Positions 24,786 through 33,054 of a stretch of DNA of 48,785 bases are shown in pieces. The DNA is taken from contig NZ_JASBQE010000091.1 of assembly GCF_029960785.1 (NCBI RefSeq), positions 1-48,785 of the forward strand. Reading direction: 5' to 3'. Source of the DNA: Polyangium sp. 15x6. Its GTDB lineage: Bacteria; Myxococcota_A; Polyangia; Polyangiales; Polyangiaceae. The position numbers and the translations under genes are program-made. The notes under the pieces were generated by a model that was given only the letters and a program-made list of their open reading frames with translations, made no database searches and was not told where the DNA came from. How positions within the stretch are numbered: the stretch's first letter is position 1; every line of letters begins with the position of its first letter.

Positions 24786-26702
24786 ATGGGACGAAACCTC
24801 GGGCCCCGCATCCGCCGCGTGGTCCTCTCCAAGGAAGGCCTCGCCCACGTCGAGCGACGCGGCAGCGCGGACGGCAGCTTCGAGCTCCCCTTCGGTCGCG
24901 CCGAGCTCGGCGAGGTTCTCCGATCGCTCGTCGTCTGGGTGGAGCGCGGCGAGGGCCGAACGACGGCGCTCGCCTTCGACGCGCCCGAAGACCCGGACGC
25001 CGCGCTCGCCGAGCGAAAGTTGCGCTTCGAGCCAGGGACGACGCTGCGCGGCATCGTGCACGCGGCGCGGGGTCGGCGCGTGCGGGTCTCCGGCGGCGAC
25101 GGGCCCATCGAGGGCGAGGTCCTCGGCTTCGAAGAGTCGACGGGCGGGCAAGGGCCACGCAGGTGGCTGCTCCTGCGCACGGGAGCCGGGCAGATCGAGG
25201 TCGTCGACATGGCGTCCGTGCGGCAGATCGAGCTCGCCGATCCCGCGCTGCAAGGGAGCCTCGACGTGCTCGTGAGTCGCGGGCGCGCCTCCGCAGGCGG
25301 AGACGGTCGCGCGGTGCGCGTGGGCCTCGCGGGTCGTGTGGAGGACGTGCGCGTGCTCTACGTCGTGCCCGCCGCTCCGTTTCAGCTCTCGTACAGGCTC
25401 GCGCTCGCGGGCGCGGAGGCGCGGCTCTTCGCGTTCGCGCTCGTGCAGAACCCGCTCGACGAGGACCTCGAAGACGTGGAGCTCGTGCTGTCGAGCGCGC
25501 AGGCGGCCGCGGCGTCGAGCGACTCGTACGGGCGCGGCGATCGACGGAGCGACGACGAGATCGAGAACGCGACGAAGCTCGAGCGCACGCGCAGGGCGCA
25601 CGGCCAGCCGGCCACGATTCGCGCCGCGGCGCCGCTCGGAACGCTCGTCGCGCTCGCCGGGCGCGCGCCGGACCGCATCGACGAAGCCGACACGATGGAC
25701 ACCGAGCAGGCCGCGGCCGAGCTCGCCGCCGTCGCCGCCGCCGAGCCGAGGGAGTGGGCCGCCGAGGGCCCGGTCTCCATCCCGCGCCGCGGCGCCGCGA
25801 TGATCCCCGTGCTCGCCGCGGGCGTCCGCGTGCGCAGGGAGCGCATCTTCCGCGAGGGCGCGGGGCCGAGCCCCGACCTCGTGCTCTGCTTCGACAACGA
25901 CACCGGCGTGCGCCTCGACGAGGGCCGGTGCGCCGTCTACGACGAGGGCCGTTACGTCGGCGAATCCGCGATCGGGGCTGCTACGCGCGGCGCGCTCGTG
26001 CGTGTCTCCTTCACGAAGGACCCGCGCGTTCGTTGCCACCGCACGAGCCGCAAGGACACGACCTTCGCGGGCCTCGCCTTCGAGGCGGGCGGCCTCCTCG
26101 AGCAGCGGCGCGTCGAGGAGCGCCACGCCTACGGCGTGCGCAGCGATCACTCGACTGCCGTGGATGTCGTGATCGAGATCCCGCGCAAGGAAGGCCGCAC
26201 CCTCACGGCCGAGGGCCTCACGCCCCTCGCCGAGACGCCGCGCGTCACGCGCTTCCGCGTCGAGGTCCCGCCGCGCGGCGAGGCGACGATCGAGGTGCGC
26301 GAGGTGTGGACCGAGTCGACGCGCCTCGCCTACGAGTCGATCGAGCCCGGGCAGATCGAGACCTGGCGCGCCTCCGGGCGGGTCGACGTTTCGCGGCTCG
26401 ACGTGCTCTCCGAGCTTTCCCGCAACGTCGAGGAAGCGACGCGGTTCGAGGCCGAGCGGATGCGCCTCGATCGTGACCTCGTCGAGGTCTACACCCGGCA
26501 CGGAAAGATCGCCGAGCAGCTCGCCGTGCTGCGCGACGCGGGGCCGGAGGGGGCGCTGCGCGCGCGGTACGTGAGCGAGCTCGACGCCATGCAGCAGCGC
26601 ATCGGCCCGATGGAGACGGAGATGCGCAGGCTCCGGGACGAGGCCGATGCGCGCAGGCGTGGTGCGGAGCGAGCGCTCGCGAGCCTCGCGCGGAGCTCGT
26701 AA
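24786..26702 (+). CDS. DUF4139-like (mucoidy-inhibitor A type) protein
   Basis: 638 residues from the ATG at 24786; a TTG two codons earlier is possible. The middle of the protein has the layout of DUF4139: VRVLYVVPAAPFQLSYRLAL, then a strand-rich stretch, then VEVPPRGEATIEVREVW near residue 500. The N-terminal 130 residues are beta-rich with WVERGEGRTTALAFD. The last 130 residues are a long charged coiled coil. No signal peptide is seen, which is unusual for the family. Function unknown; the first 80 bp of the region are shared with the divergent 48-residue lipoprotein. Confidence 0.6.
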   Translation: MGRNLGPRIRRVVLSKEGLAHVERRGSADGSFELPFGRAELGEVLRSLVVWVERGEGRTTALAFDAPEDPDAALAERKLRFEPGTTLRGIVHAARGRRVRVSGGDGPIEGEVLGFEESTGGQGPRRWLLLRTGAGQIEVVDMASVRQIELADPALQGSLDVLVSRGRASAGGDGRAVRVGLAGRVEDVRVLYVVPAAPFQLSYRLALAGAEARLFAFALVQNPLDEDLEDVELVLSSAQAAAASSDSYGRGDRRSDDEIENATKLERTRRAHGQPATIRAAAPLGTLVALAGRAPDRIDEADTMDTEQAAAELAAVAAAEPREWAAEGPVSIPRRGAAMIPVLAAGVRVRRERIFREGAGPSPDLVLCFDNDTGVRLDEGRCAVYDEGRYVGESAIGAATRGALVRVSFTKDPRVRCHRTSRKDTTFAGLAFEAGGLLEQRRVEERHAYGVRSDHSTAVDVVIEIPRKEGRTLTAEGLTPLAETPRVTRFRVEVPPRGEATIEVREVWTESTRLAYESIEPGQIETWRASGRVDVSRLDVLSELSRNVEEATRFEAERMRLDRDLVEVYTRHGKIAEQLAVLRDAGPEGALRARYVSELDAMQQRIGPMETEMRRLRDEADARRRGAERALASLARSS

Positions 26703-26707
26703 CGCGC

Positions 26708-26735
26708 TTCGACGAACGCGGCGTGGCCTTATACT
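26708..26735 (+). promoter_or_regulatory. sigma70-like promoter for cstA, leaderless geometry
   Basis: TTCGAC (26708-26713) and TATACT (26730-26735) are separated by 16 bp, close to the housekeeping consensus. Only six bases separate TATACT from the GTG start at 26742 and no Shine-Dalgarno sequence is present, so transcription would begin at the start codon. Confidence 0.5.
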
Positions 26736-26741
26736 CGCCGC

Positions 26742-28481
26742 GTGCTGCCCCTGCTCGCGCTCGGCGTCATCGTCGTCCTCACCGTCGGCTACTTCTCCTA
26801 CGGCCGCCTCATCGCGCGGAACTACGCGCTCGACGACAGCACCGAGACGCCTGCGGTGCGCCGCGCGGACGGCGAGGACTTCGTGCCGACGAAGCCCTTC
26901 TACTTGCTCGGCCAGCACTTCAGCGCGATCGCCGCGGCCGGCCCCATCGCGGGCCCGATCCTCGCGGCGCAGATGTTCGGCTGGGTGCCGTGCGTGCTCT
27001 GGATCGGCTTCGGCGTGATCTTCATCGGCGCCGTGCACGATTTTTCCGCCCTCGTGGCGAGCGTGCGCCACGAGGGCGAGAGCGTGGCCGAGATCGTCCG
27101 GCGGCAGCTCGGCCGTCGCGCCTGGCTGCTCATCCTCACGTTCATCTGGCTCGCGCTCATCTACGTGATCGTGGCCTTCGCCGACATCACGGCGAGCACG
27201 TTCGTCGGCAAGACCGAGGAGTTCGAGGGCGGCAAGTACAGCTTCAACCCGGGCGGCGCTGTCGCCGCCGCGAGCACGATGTACCTCGGCCTCTCGGTCC
27301 TGATGGGCCTCATCGACCGGCGCTTGAAGCCCCCGCTCTGGCTCACCACGATCATCTTCGTGCCCGCGACGCTCGGCGTCGTCTGGCTCGGCACCAAGAT
27401 CTCCACCTCGTTCGTGCTCCCCTTCGAGAACCCGCAGCGCGCGTGGGGCCTCGGCATCCTCGTCTACTGCTTCGTCGCCTCGCTCCTGCCCGTGTGGCTG
27501 CTCCTTCAGCCGCGTGGCTACCTCGGCGGATTCGTCCTCTACCTCGCGCTCGCCGTCGGCACGATCGGCCTCTTCTTCGGCGGCCTGCGTTATCCCGGCG
27601 AGTTCGACATCCGCATGCCGGCCTTCAAGACCTTCGACGCCGGCGGCCCCTTCGGCGGGCTCTTCCCGTTCCTCTTCGTGACCATCGCGTGTGGCGCCTG
27701 CTCGGGCTTCCATGGCCTCGTCTGCTCGGGCACGACCTCGAAGCAGATCGCCAAGGAGTCGCACACGCACCCCGTCGGCTACGGCGCGATGCTGCTCGAA
27801 GCCTTCGTCGCCATCATCGCGCTGACCACGGTCATCACGCTCGCGCCCGAAGGAAAGCTCCCCGGCCCCGGCAAGATCTACGGCGACGGCGTCGGTCGCT
27901 TCATGACCGTCATCCTCGGCAAGGAGCACTTCCTCTTCGCGGCCACGTTCGGCGCGATGGCCTTCTCCACCTTCGTCTTCGACACGCTCGACGTCTCCAC
28001 GCGCCTCGGCCGTTACGTCCTCGAGGAGCTCTTCGGCTGGAGCAAGAAGCGCAAGGCGGGCGCGATCGCCACGGCGCTCACCTTGGTCCCGCCCGCGTAC
28101 TTCGTCGCGACGGCGCGCCCGCCCGCGCCCGGCGTGCGGCCCGCCTACCTCGATTTCTGGACGCTCTTCGGCACGAGCAACCAGCTCCTTGCCGCGCTCA
28201 CGCTCCTCGCCGTCACCGTCTGGCTCCACCGCGAGAAGCGCCGCATCTGGTACACGGCCGTGCCCATGGTCTTCGTCATGACCGTGACCCTCTGGGCGCT
28301 CATCGCCCAGATCCGCCACGCCTTCGGCTCCTTCCGCCAGGGCGGCTTCACCCTGAACACGGCGACGATGAACGGCATCGTCGGCGTCCTGCTCGTCGGC
28401 CTCGCGATCGCGCTCCTCGTCGAGTCGGGAAGAGCCCTCCTCGGCCGTGCCCCGGTTCCGGCCGAGACGCGCGCCGGTTGA
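26742..28481 (+). CDS. cstA: carbon starvation protein CstA family transporter
   Basis: 579 residues from the GTG at 26742. Many membrane helices with the CstA core: GQHFSAIAAAGPIAGPILAAQMFGW, the HDFSALVASVRHEG loop, and TLDVSTRLGRY late in the chain. CstA proteins import peptides or pyruvate in symport with protons, typically induced at carbon shortage. This is the short form (E. coli CstA is about 700 residues). The start is supported by the -10 hexamer six bases upstream. Confidence 0.93.
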   Translation: MLPLLALGVIVVLTVGYFSYGRLIARNYALDDSTETPAVRRADGEDFVPTKPFYLLGQHFSAIAAAGPIAGPILAAQMFGWVPCVLWIGFGVIFIGAVHDFSALVASVRHEGESVAEIVRRQLGRRAWLLILTFIWLALIYVIVAFADITASTFVGKTEEFEGGKYSFNPGGAVAAASTMYLGLSVLMGLIDRRLKPPLWLTTIIFVPATLGVVWLGTKISTSFVLPFENPQRAWGLGILVYCFVASLLPVWLLLQPRGYLGGFVLYLALAVGTIGLFFGGLRYPGEFDIRMPAFKTFDAGGPFGGLFPFLFVTIACGACSGFHGLVCSGTTSKQIAKESHTHPVGYGAMLLEAFVAIIALTTVITLAPEGKLPGPGKIYGDGVGRFMTVILGKEHFLFAATFGAMAFSTFVFDTLDVSTRLGRYVLEELFGWSKKRKAGAIATALTLVPPAYFVATARPPAPGVRPAYLDFWTLFGTSNQLLAALTLLAVTVWLHREKRRIWYTAVPMVFVMTVTLWALIAQIRHAFGSFRQGGFTLNTATMNGIVGVLLVGLAIALLVESGRALLGRAPVPAETRAG

Positions 28482-28719
28482 GCCCCCGGGCGCCCCGATT
28501 CCCCTGCGATCCCCGCTGTTTCGGGGTCATGTCGCTTTTCTGGAACCCGCCCCCGATCTTGCTGTCGTTAGGTACGTGGACGCGATGCTGAACGCCGGAT
28601 GAGACGCGCGGTTGCCCTGGAGAGGGCGCCCGACGAGTCGCCCGCGTAGCAGAGCTTCACCGGAAACACGGCAAGAGCAATCCCCGCCGATGCGCGGAGG
28701 AAATCAGGAGAGGTTTGTC

Positions 28720-30345
28720 ATGGATCATCGCAACGAGAAGAAGCCGGCACTCGACTCGAACAACCCGTTCGTCGCCAAGGCGCCCGTGGATCTTTTCGGC
28801 GCGACCCAGGCGCGCCCCTTCGATCCCCGCGCTCTCTTCGCCGACAAGGCGAGCGAGCCCGAGACCGTGGCTGCTGACGCGCCCGAGGGTTCGTACACGT
28901 ACGCGCTCCTCAAGAGCGGCCCCGAGGTCCCGGCCGAGGAGTGCGAGCGCGCGGACGAGGCGATCGAGATCATGATCCTCTGGGGCGACTCGATCCTCCA
29001 CGTCGCGCACCTCTCGCCGGTTCGTCCGTTCCACGTCGGCGAGGAGAACGCGGACTTCGTGATCCCGGCCGGCACGCTCGGCGCTTCGCGGCTCCCGGTC
29101 GTGCTCGTGGGCGCGGATGGCAAGGCGCGCGTGGTGGTGCCTGCGACGGCGAAGGCCTCGATCGAGACCGAGGGCCGGCGCGCGTTGGTCGACGCGACGA
29201 ACGCGATGCCGTGTGCGGAGCTCGCGGGCAGCGTCGAGGTCGCGCTCTCGCTCGGCGCGCGGGTGAAGGTGGAGATCGGCGGGCTCACGATGCAGGTCGC
29301 GAGCGTGAAGGCGGGCCGCAAGGTCAAGGGCGGCGCGGTGGCGATGCAGGGCAAGGGTCTTTCCTGGCACGGCGTCTCCCTCGCGGTGCACGCGGGTTTG
29401 CTCGCGGCGGCCGCGTTCTTCCTCCCGCCCCTCGGCGTGACGGACGAGGGCGAGATCTCGGACGAGGACCGGTACTTCATTCAGCACGCGCTCGACGTGA
29501 ACGCGGAGCGCGACGAGGAGAAGAAGGAGACGCCCGAGCTCGCCGAGAACACCGAGAAGGCCCCCGGCGGCAGCTCCGGCGCGCGTGCGCAGGACAGCGA
29601 GGGCAAGATGGGCAGCACGACGAGCCGGAAGAGCGACGGTCGGTTTGCGCTCGCCGGGGACAAGAACAACACGGACCCGCAGATCGCGCGGCACGCCGCG
29701 GTCGACGAGGCGCGCAACTTCGGCATGATCGGGCTGCTCAACGTGATGAACGGCGGCGACCCGAACGCCGTCACGGCGAAGTGGGGCGGCGACACCTCGT
29801 TCGGCAGCGACGATCGGAGCGCCCTCGGTAACATGTGGGGCTCGTCGATCGACGACGCCGCGGGTTCGGGTGGGCTCGGTCTGACGGCGAACGAGGAGGG
29901 TGGTGGTGGCAAGGGTGAGGGCATCGGGCTCGATCGCATCAACACGATCGGCGTGAACCTCGGCGGGCCTGGCGGCTTCAACCGTCAGCTCAAGCCGAAG
30001 GGCCACAAGACGAGCGCGCCGATCATGCGTCCGCAGGGCGTCTCGTCGAGTGGTCGTCTCCCGGCCGAGATCATCCAGCGGACCGTGCGGCAGAACTTCG
30101 GTCGCTTCCGGTTCTGCTACGAGCAGGGCCTGCGGACGAACCCGAACCTCCAGGGCCGCGTGGCCGTGCGGTTCGTGATCGGTCGCGACGGCAGCGTCTC
30201 GCAGGTGTCGAACGGCGGGTCGGATCTGCCCGACCAGAACGCGGTCTCCTGCGTGGTCCGCTCGTTCTACGGGATGAGCTTCCCGGCGCCGGAGGACGGG
30301 ATCGTCACCGTGACGTACCCGATCATGTTCCAGCCCGGCAGCTGA
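28720..30345 (+). CDS. AgmX/PglI C-terminal domain protein, copy 1
   Basis: 541 residues from the ATG at 28720, which has AGGAG upstream; an earlier ATG at 28690 is less likely. N-terminal domain with ILWGDSILHVAHLSPVRPFHVGEE, one membrane segment at about 217-236, a long Gly/Ser/Asp-rich periplasmic linker, and a C-terminal AgmX/PglI domain from residue 445 (GRLPAEIIQRTVRQNFGRFRFCYEQGL, NPNLQGRVAVRFVIG, CVVRSF). This end resembles TonB C-termini and the family occurs in myxobacterial gliding machinery, where it spans the periplasm. A paralogue with the same order of domains follows at 30763, separated by the 42-bp repeat array. Confidence 0.85.
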   Translation: MDHRNEKKPALDSNNPFVAKAPVDLFGATQARPFDPRALFADKASEPETVAADAPEGSYTYALLKSGPEVPAEECERADEAIEIMILWGDSILHVAHLSPVRPFHVGEENADFVIPAGTLGASRLPVVLVGADGKARVVVPATAKASIETEGRRALVDATNAMPCAELAGSVEVALSLGARVKVEIGGLTMQVASVKAGRKVKGGAVAMQGKGLSWHGVSLAVHAGLLAAAAFFLPPLGVTDEGEISDEDRYFIQHALDVNAERDEEKKETPELAENTEKAPGGSSGARAQDSEGKMGSTTSRKSDGRFALAGDKNNTDPQIARHAAVDEARNFGMIGLLNVMNGGDPNAVTAKWGGDTSFGSDDRSALGNMWGSSIDDAAGSGGLGLTANEEGGGGKGEGIGLDRINTIGVNLGGPGGFNRQLKPKGHKTSAPIMRPQGVSSSGRLPAEIIQRTVRQNFGRFRFCYEQGLRTNPNLQGRVAVRFVIGRDGSVSQVSNGGSDLPDQNAVSCVVRSFYGMSFPAPEDGIVTVTYPIMFQPGS

Positions 30346-30387
30346 TCCCGAACGAACTGCGGTGAACGGAGCGCCGGGGCCACCTCC

Positions 30388-30690
30388 CCCATGTGGAAGG
30401 TGGCCTCGGCGATTTCGTTTTGTGGGTGTCACGTGCGAGCGTCGTCAGCGCCGAGCGGCCGGGGCGCATGCCACGTGTGTCACTCGCCTTCGCCGAGCTG
30501 CCGGTGCGCGTGCCACGTGTGTCACTCGCCTTCACCGAGCTGCGGGGGCGAGTACCACGTGCGTCACTCGCCATCGCCGAGCTCCTCGGAGGATCTCCAC
30601 ACGTGGCAGGTGGGCGCGGAGGTCTCCGTCGTCGGGTGTCACGTGTGTGCACGCGCGTTCGAGGACGGGAGCGTCGTCGTGCACGTGTGG
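30388..30690. repeat. 42-bp periodic array centred on CACGTG
   Basis: CACGTG occurs at 30430, 30472, 30514, 30556, 30600, 30640 and 30682, and a variant CATGTG at 30390. Steps are 40, 42, 42, 42, 44, 40 and 42 bp. The three units at 30471, 30513 and 30555 are near-identical over about 30 bases (CCACGTGTGTCACTCGCCTT and GCCGAGCTGC); outer units are diverged but keep the palindrome. There are no spacers, so it is not a CRISPR. 42 bp is four helical turns, so all palindromes face the same side of the DNA. The same sequence also reads as an open frame with 14-residue repeats (see next entry). Confidence 0.85.
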
Positions 30691-30723
30691 GATCCGCTTC
30701 CCGCGGTGCCGGGCCTCATGTAG
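30391..30723 (+). CDS. possible 110-residue repeat peptide
   Basis: Low-confidence gene. The frame, identical to that of the preceding AgmX/PglI gene after its stop at 30343-30345, shows a 14-residue repeat with His at 14, 28, 42, 56, 70, 84 and 98, mostly as CHV; WKVASAISFCGCHV near the start matches WQVGAEVSVVGCHV later, with mostly conservative changes. This codon-phase retention, kept even where CACGTG shifts by 2 bp, is an argument for coding. Against: no ribosome binding site, no signal peptide and odd composition. Confidence 0.3.
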   Translation: MWKVASAISFCGCHVRASSAPSGRGACHVCHSPSPSCRCACHVCHSPSPSCGGEYHVRHSPSPSSSEDLHTWQVGAEVSVVGCHVCARAFEDGSVVVHVWDPLPAVPGLM

Positions 30724-30762
30724 CCTCTTGGAAGGTCCGGCTGGAACGATCGGGAGGGTGAC

Positions 30763-32019
30763 GTGGTCGGTGTGTCCGTGGCCTCCGATCCGCCGGTTCT
30801 GGGTGCAAGGGTGAGCGCAGCCTCGGCGCGCGCCGTCGACGTCATCGTGCGGTGGGGAGACGATTGCGTGCTCGCCGCCCGCGAGCTCTCGCCGCCGCGT
30901 CCGTTCTTCGTGGGCGAGGAAGAAGGCTGCGACGTCGTGTTGCCCGCGGAGATCACGGGGGCCTCGCGCGTGCCCGTGCTGCTCGCGCGCTGGGACGGCG
31001 ACGTGCGCGCCGTCGTGCCGAAGGGCGCGCGTGTCGTGTTCGACGGCGAGCGCAAACCGATGACGCCCGCGCGCGCCGTGGCGCGTGGCCTTGCGGAGAG
31101 CTCGCGCGCGTACCGCGACGCGGCGGAGATCCCGCTCGGGTCCGGCAGGACGATCGCCGTGCGCATGGGGCCGATCACGATCGAGATCACCGGCAGCGAA
31201 GGTGCTCCGCGCGCACCACGCGAGTCCGTGCTGGAGCGTCGCACCGGGCTCTCGCACCTCGCGTCGGTGCTGCTCCATCTGCTCGTCTTCGCGGCCCTTG
31301 CCTCGCGGTTCCGGCCCTTCGAGGACGACGACTTCGACGGCGTCACGGACGATCAGAAGTTCTTCATCCAGCAGATGCTCCGCCGCAGCGACGAGCGGGA
31401 GATGGAGGGGCTTTACGCCGACGAGATCGCGGGCCTCGAGTACAGAGCGCGGCGGCGGCAACGCAAGGACCGCGCGGAGATGGACCTCGAAGCGGCGTGG
31501 ATGCGCTCGCTCCAGGCCGCGGGCGAGCGCTGGAGCGCGGAAGAGTTCGCGCGCGCCCGCGCCGGTGAGCCCGAGGACGCCCACGACACCGGCTTGATCG
31601 GCCTGCTCTACGATCGCCCTCCGAAGCCGGCCCCGACCGCGGCGCCGGTTTCCTACAACGAATACTTGCAAGCCAAGGCGCGCGACGCGGCGACGCAGAC
31701 GCGCCCGGGCGCCATGGCTTTGAGCGGCCGGCTACCGCCGGAGGTGGTGCGCCGGATCATCCGGCAAAACTTCGGGCGCTTCCGGCTCTGTTACGAGAAC
31801 GGCCTGCGGAACAACCCGAACTTGCAGGGGCGCGTCGCCGTGCGGTTCGTGATCGGCGCCGACGGCGCGGTGTCGAACGTCGGCAACGGCGGGTCGGACA
31901 TGCCCGACGGCGGCGTCGTGTCATGCATCGTGCGCTCCTTCCAAGGCCTGAGCTTTCCGAGGCCCGAGGGCGGGATCGTGACGGTGGTCTACCCCATCAT
32001 GTTCTCGCCGGGCGGATGA
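30763..32019 (+). CDS. AgmX/PglI C-terminal domain protein, copy 2
   Basis: 418 residues from a GTG preceded by GGGAGGG. Same order as copy 1: N-terminal VRWGDDCVLAARELSPPRPFFVGEE, a membrane segment at about 163-181, a shorter linker, and the C-terminal domain from residue 322 with GRLPPEVVRRIIRQNFGRFRLCYENGL and NPNLQGRVAVRFVIG, nearly identical to copy 1. The linker is charged (Glu/Arg) instead of Gly-rich. It is clearly a diverged duplication of copy 1. Probably spans the periplasm as part of an energy-coupled envelope machine; the partner is not visible. Confidence 0.85.
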   Translation: MVGVSVASDPPVLGARVSAASARAVDVIVRWGDDCVLAARELSPPRPFFVGEEEGCDVVLPAEITGASRVPVLLARWDGDVRAVVPKGARVVFDGERKPMTPARAVARGLAESSRAYRDAAEIPLGSGRTIAVRMGPITIEITGSEGAPRAPRESVLERRTGLSHLASVLLHLLVFAALASRFRPFEDDDFDGVTDDQKFFIQQMLRRSDEREMEGLYADEIAGLEYRARRRQRKDRAEMDLEAAWMRSLQAAGERWSAEEFARARAGEPEDAHDTGLIGLLYDRPPKPAPTAAPVSYNEYLQAKARDAATQTRPGAMALSGRLPPEVVRRIIRQNFGRFRLCYENGLRNNPNLQGRVAVRFVIGADGAVSNVGNGGSDMPDGGVVSCIVRSFQGLSFPRPEGGIVTVVYPIMFSPGG

Positions 32020-32039
32020 GCCAAACGCCGAACCTTTGC

Positions 32040-32045
32040 TAGTCT
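32040..32045 (+). promoter_or_regulatory. -10-like hexamer TAGTCT upstream of asparaginase
   Basis: TAGTCT lies seven bases before the GTG start at 32053 with no Shine-Dalgarno sequence, another case of leaderless geometry. No good -35 hexamer is visible. Confidence 0.35.
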
Positions 32046-32052
32046 CGCGCCC

Positions 32053-33054
32053 GTGCGTCTTTTGCTGATCCACACGGGGGGGACGCTCATGATGCGCGGC
32101 GGCGATCCGACGCCGCTCGAACCCGACGTGTACACACGCGACCTCGTCGCGGAGCTGCCCGTCCTTCGCAAGCTCGCCGAGATCGAGACGAAGATTCTCT
32201 ACAACCTCGACTCGGCCGACTTCCAGCCGCACCACTGGGTCGAGCTCGCCGAGACCGTCCACGGCTCGCTCGATCGGTACGACGGCTTCGTCATCGTGCA
32301 CGGCACCGACACGATGGCCTACACCGCGAGCGCGCTCGCGTTCCTGCTCCCCGGGCTCGATCGTCCGGTGATCCTCACGGGCGCGCAGAAGCCGCTCGCG
32401 GACGTGCGCACCGACGCGCGGACGAACCTCGTCGACGCATGTCATCTGGCGACGACGCGTATCCCCGAGGTGGGCATCGCGTTCCACTCGGAGTTGCTCC
32501 GCGGCTGCCGCGCGACGAAGCTCGACGCGTGGGGGATGAAGGCCTTCGGCTCGCCCGCGTGCCCGCCGCTCGCGGAGCTCGGCCTCGGCGTGAACCACGC
32601 GCCGCACGTGCTTTCGCCACGGCCTTGGGCGTCGTTCGATGGTCGGCTCGAACCGCACGTGCTCGCGGTGCGCACGTTCCCGGGGCTCGATCCGCGGCTG
32701 CTCCACGGAGCGCTCGCGGCGGGCGTGAAGGGCATGGTGATCGAGGCGTTCGGCGCGGGGAACGTGCCGCGCCTCGAGAACTCGCTCGTGCCCGTGATCG
32801 AGGCGGCGCGCGCGGCGGACGTGCCCGTGGTGATCGTCAGCCAGTCGACGCGCGGGGCCGTGGATCTGACGCGGTATCACGGCGGCGTCGCGGCCGCGCG
32901 GGCAGGGGCGATCGGCGCCGGGGACATGACGACCGAGGCCGCGCTGACGAAGCTCATGATCGTGCTCGGTCGCGCCGAGGGTGTGAGCGAGGGCCGCACC
33001 TCCGCGGCGCGCGCGGCGTTCGCCGCGTCGTGGGCCGGCGAGATCAGCCTGTGA
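32053..33054 (+). CDS. ansA: type I L-asparaginase
   Basis: 333 residues from the GTG at 32053. Both catalytic Thr motifs are present: IHTGGTLM with Thr11, and HGTDTMAYTASAL; then GAQKPLADVRTDARTNL and the C-terminal EAFGAGNVP. It hydrolyses asparagine to aspartate and ammonia. No signal peptide, so a cytoplasmic type I enzyme like E. coli AnsA, with typical length. The EamA transporter gene starts inside its stop codon (GTGA). Confidence 0.92.
   Translation: MRLLLIHTGGTLMMRGGDPTPLEPDVYTRDLVAELPVLRKLAEIETKILYNLDSADFQPHHWVELAETVHGSLDRYDGFVIVHGTDTMAYTASALAFLLPGLDRPVILTGAQKPLADVRTDARTNLVDACHLATTRIPEVGIAFHSELLRGCRATKLDAWGMKAFGSPACPPLAELGLGVNHAPHVLSPRPWASFDGRLEPHVLAVRTFPGLDPRLLHGALAAGVKGMVIEAFGAGNVPRLENSLVPVIEAARAADVPVVIVSQSTRGAVDLTRYHGGVAAARAGAIGAGDMTTEAALTKLMIVLGRAEGVSEGRTSAARAAFAASWAGEISL

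Noticed and set aside
24702-28319. Minus-strand open frame of over 1200 codons antisense to the DUF4139-like and cstA genes
   Set aside because: No recognisable domain, biased shadow composition; only the last 48 codons (24555-24701) look real.
28540-28565. Sigma-54-like promoter (TGGAAC ... TTGCT) upstream of the AgmX/PglI gene
   Set aside because: The GG and GC elements are 19 bp apart and not about 12, so the spacing is wrong.
30429-30640. CRISPR-like interpretation of the 42-bp array
   Set aside because: Units are directly contiguous without unique spacers, and no cas genes are in the window.
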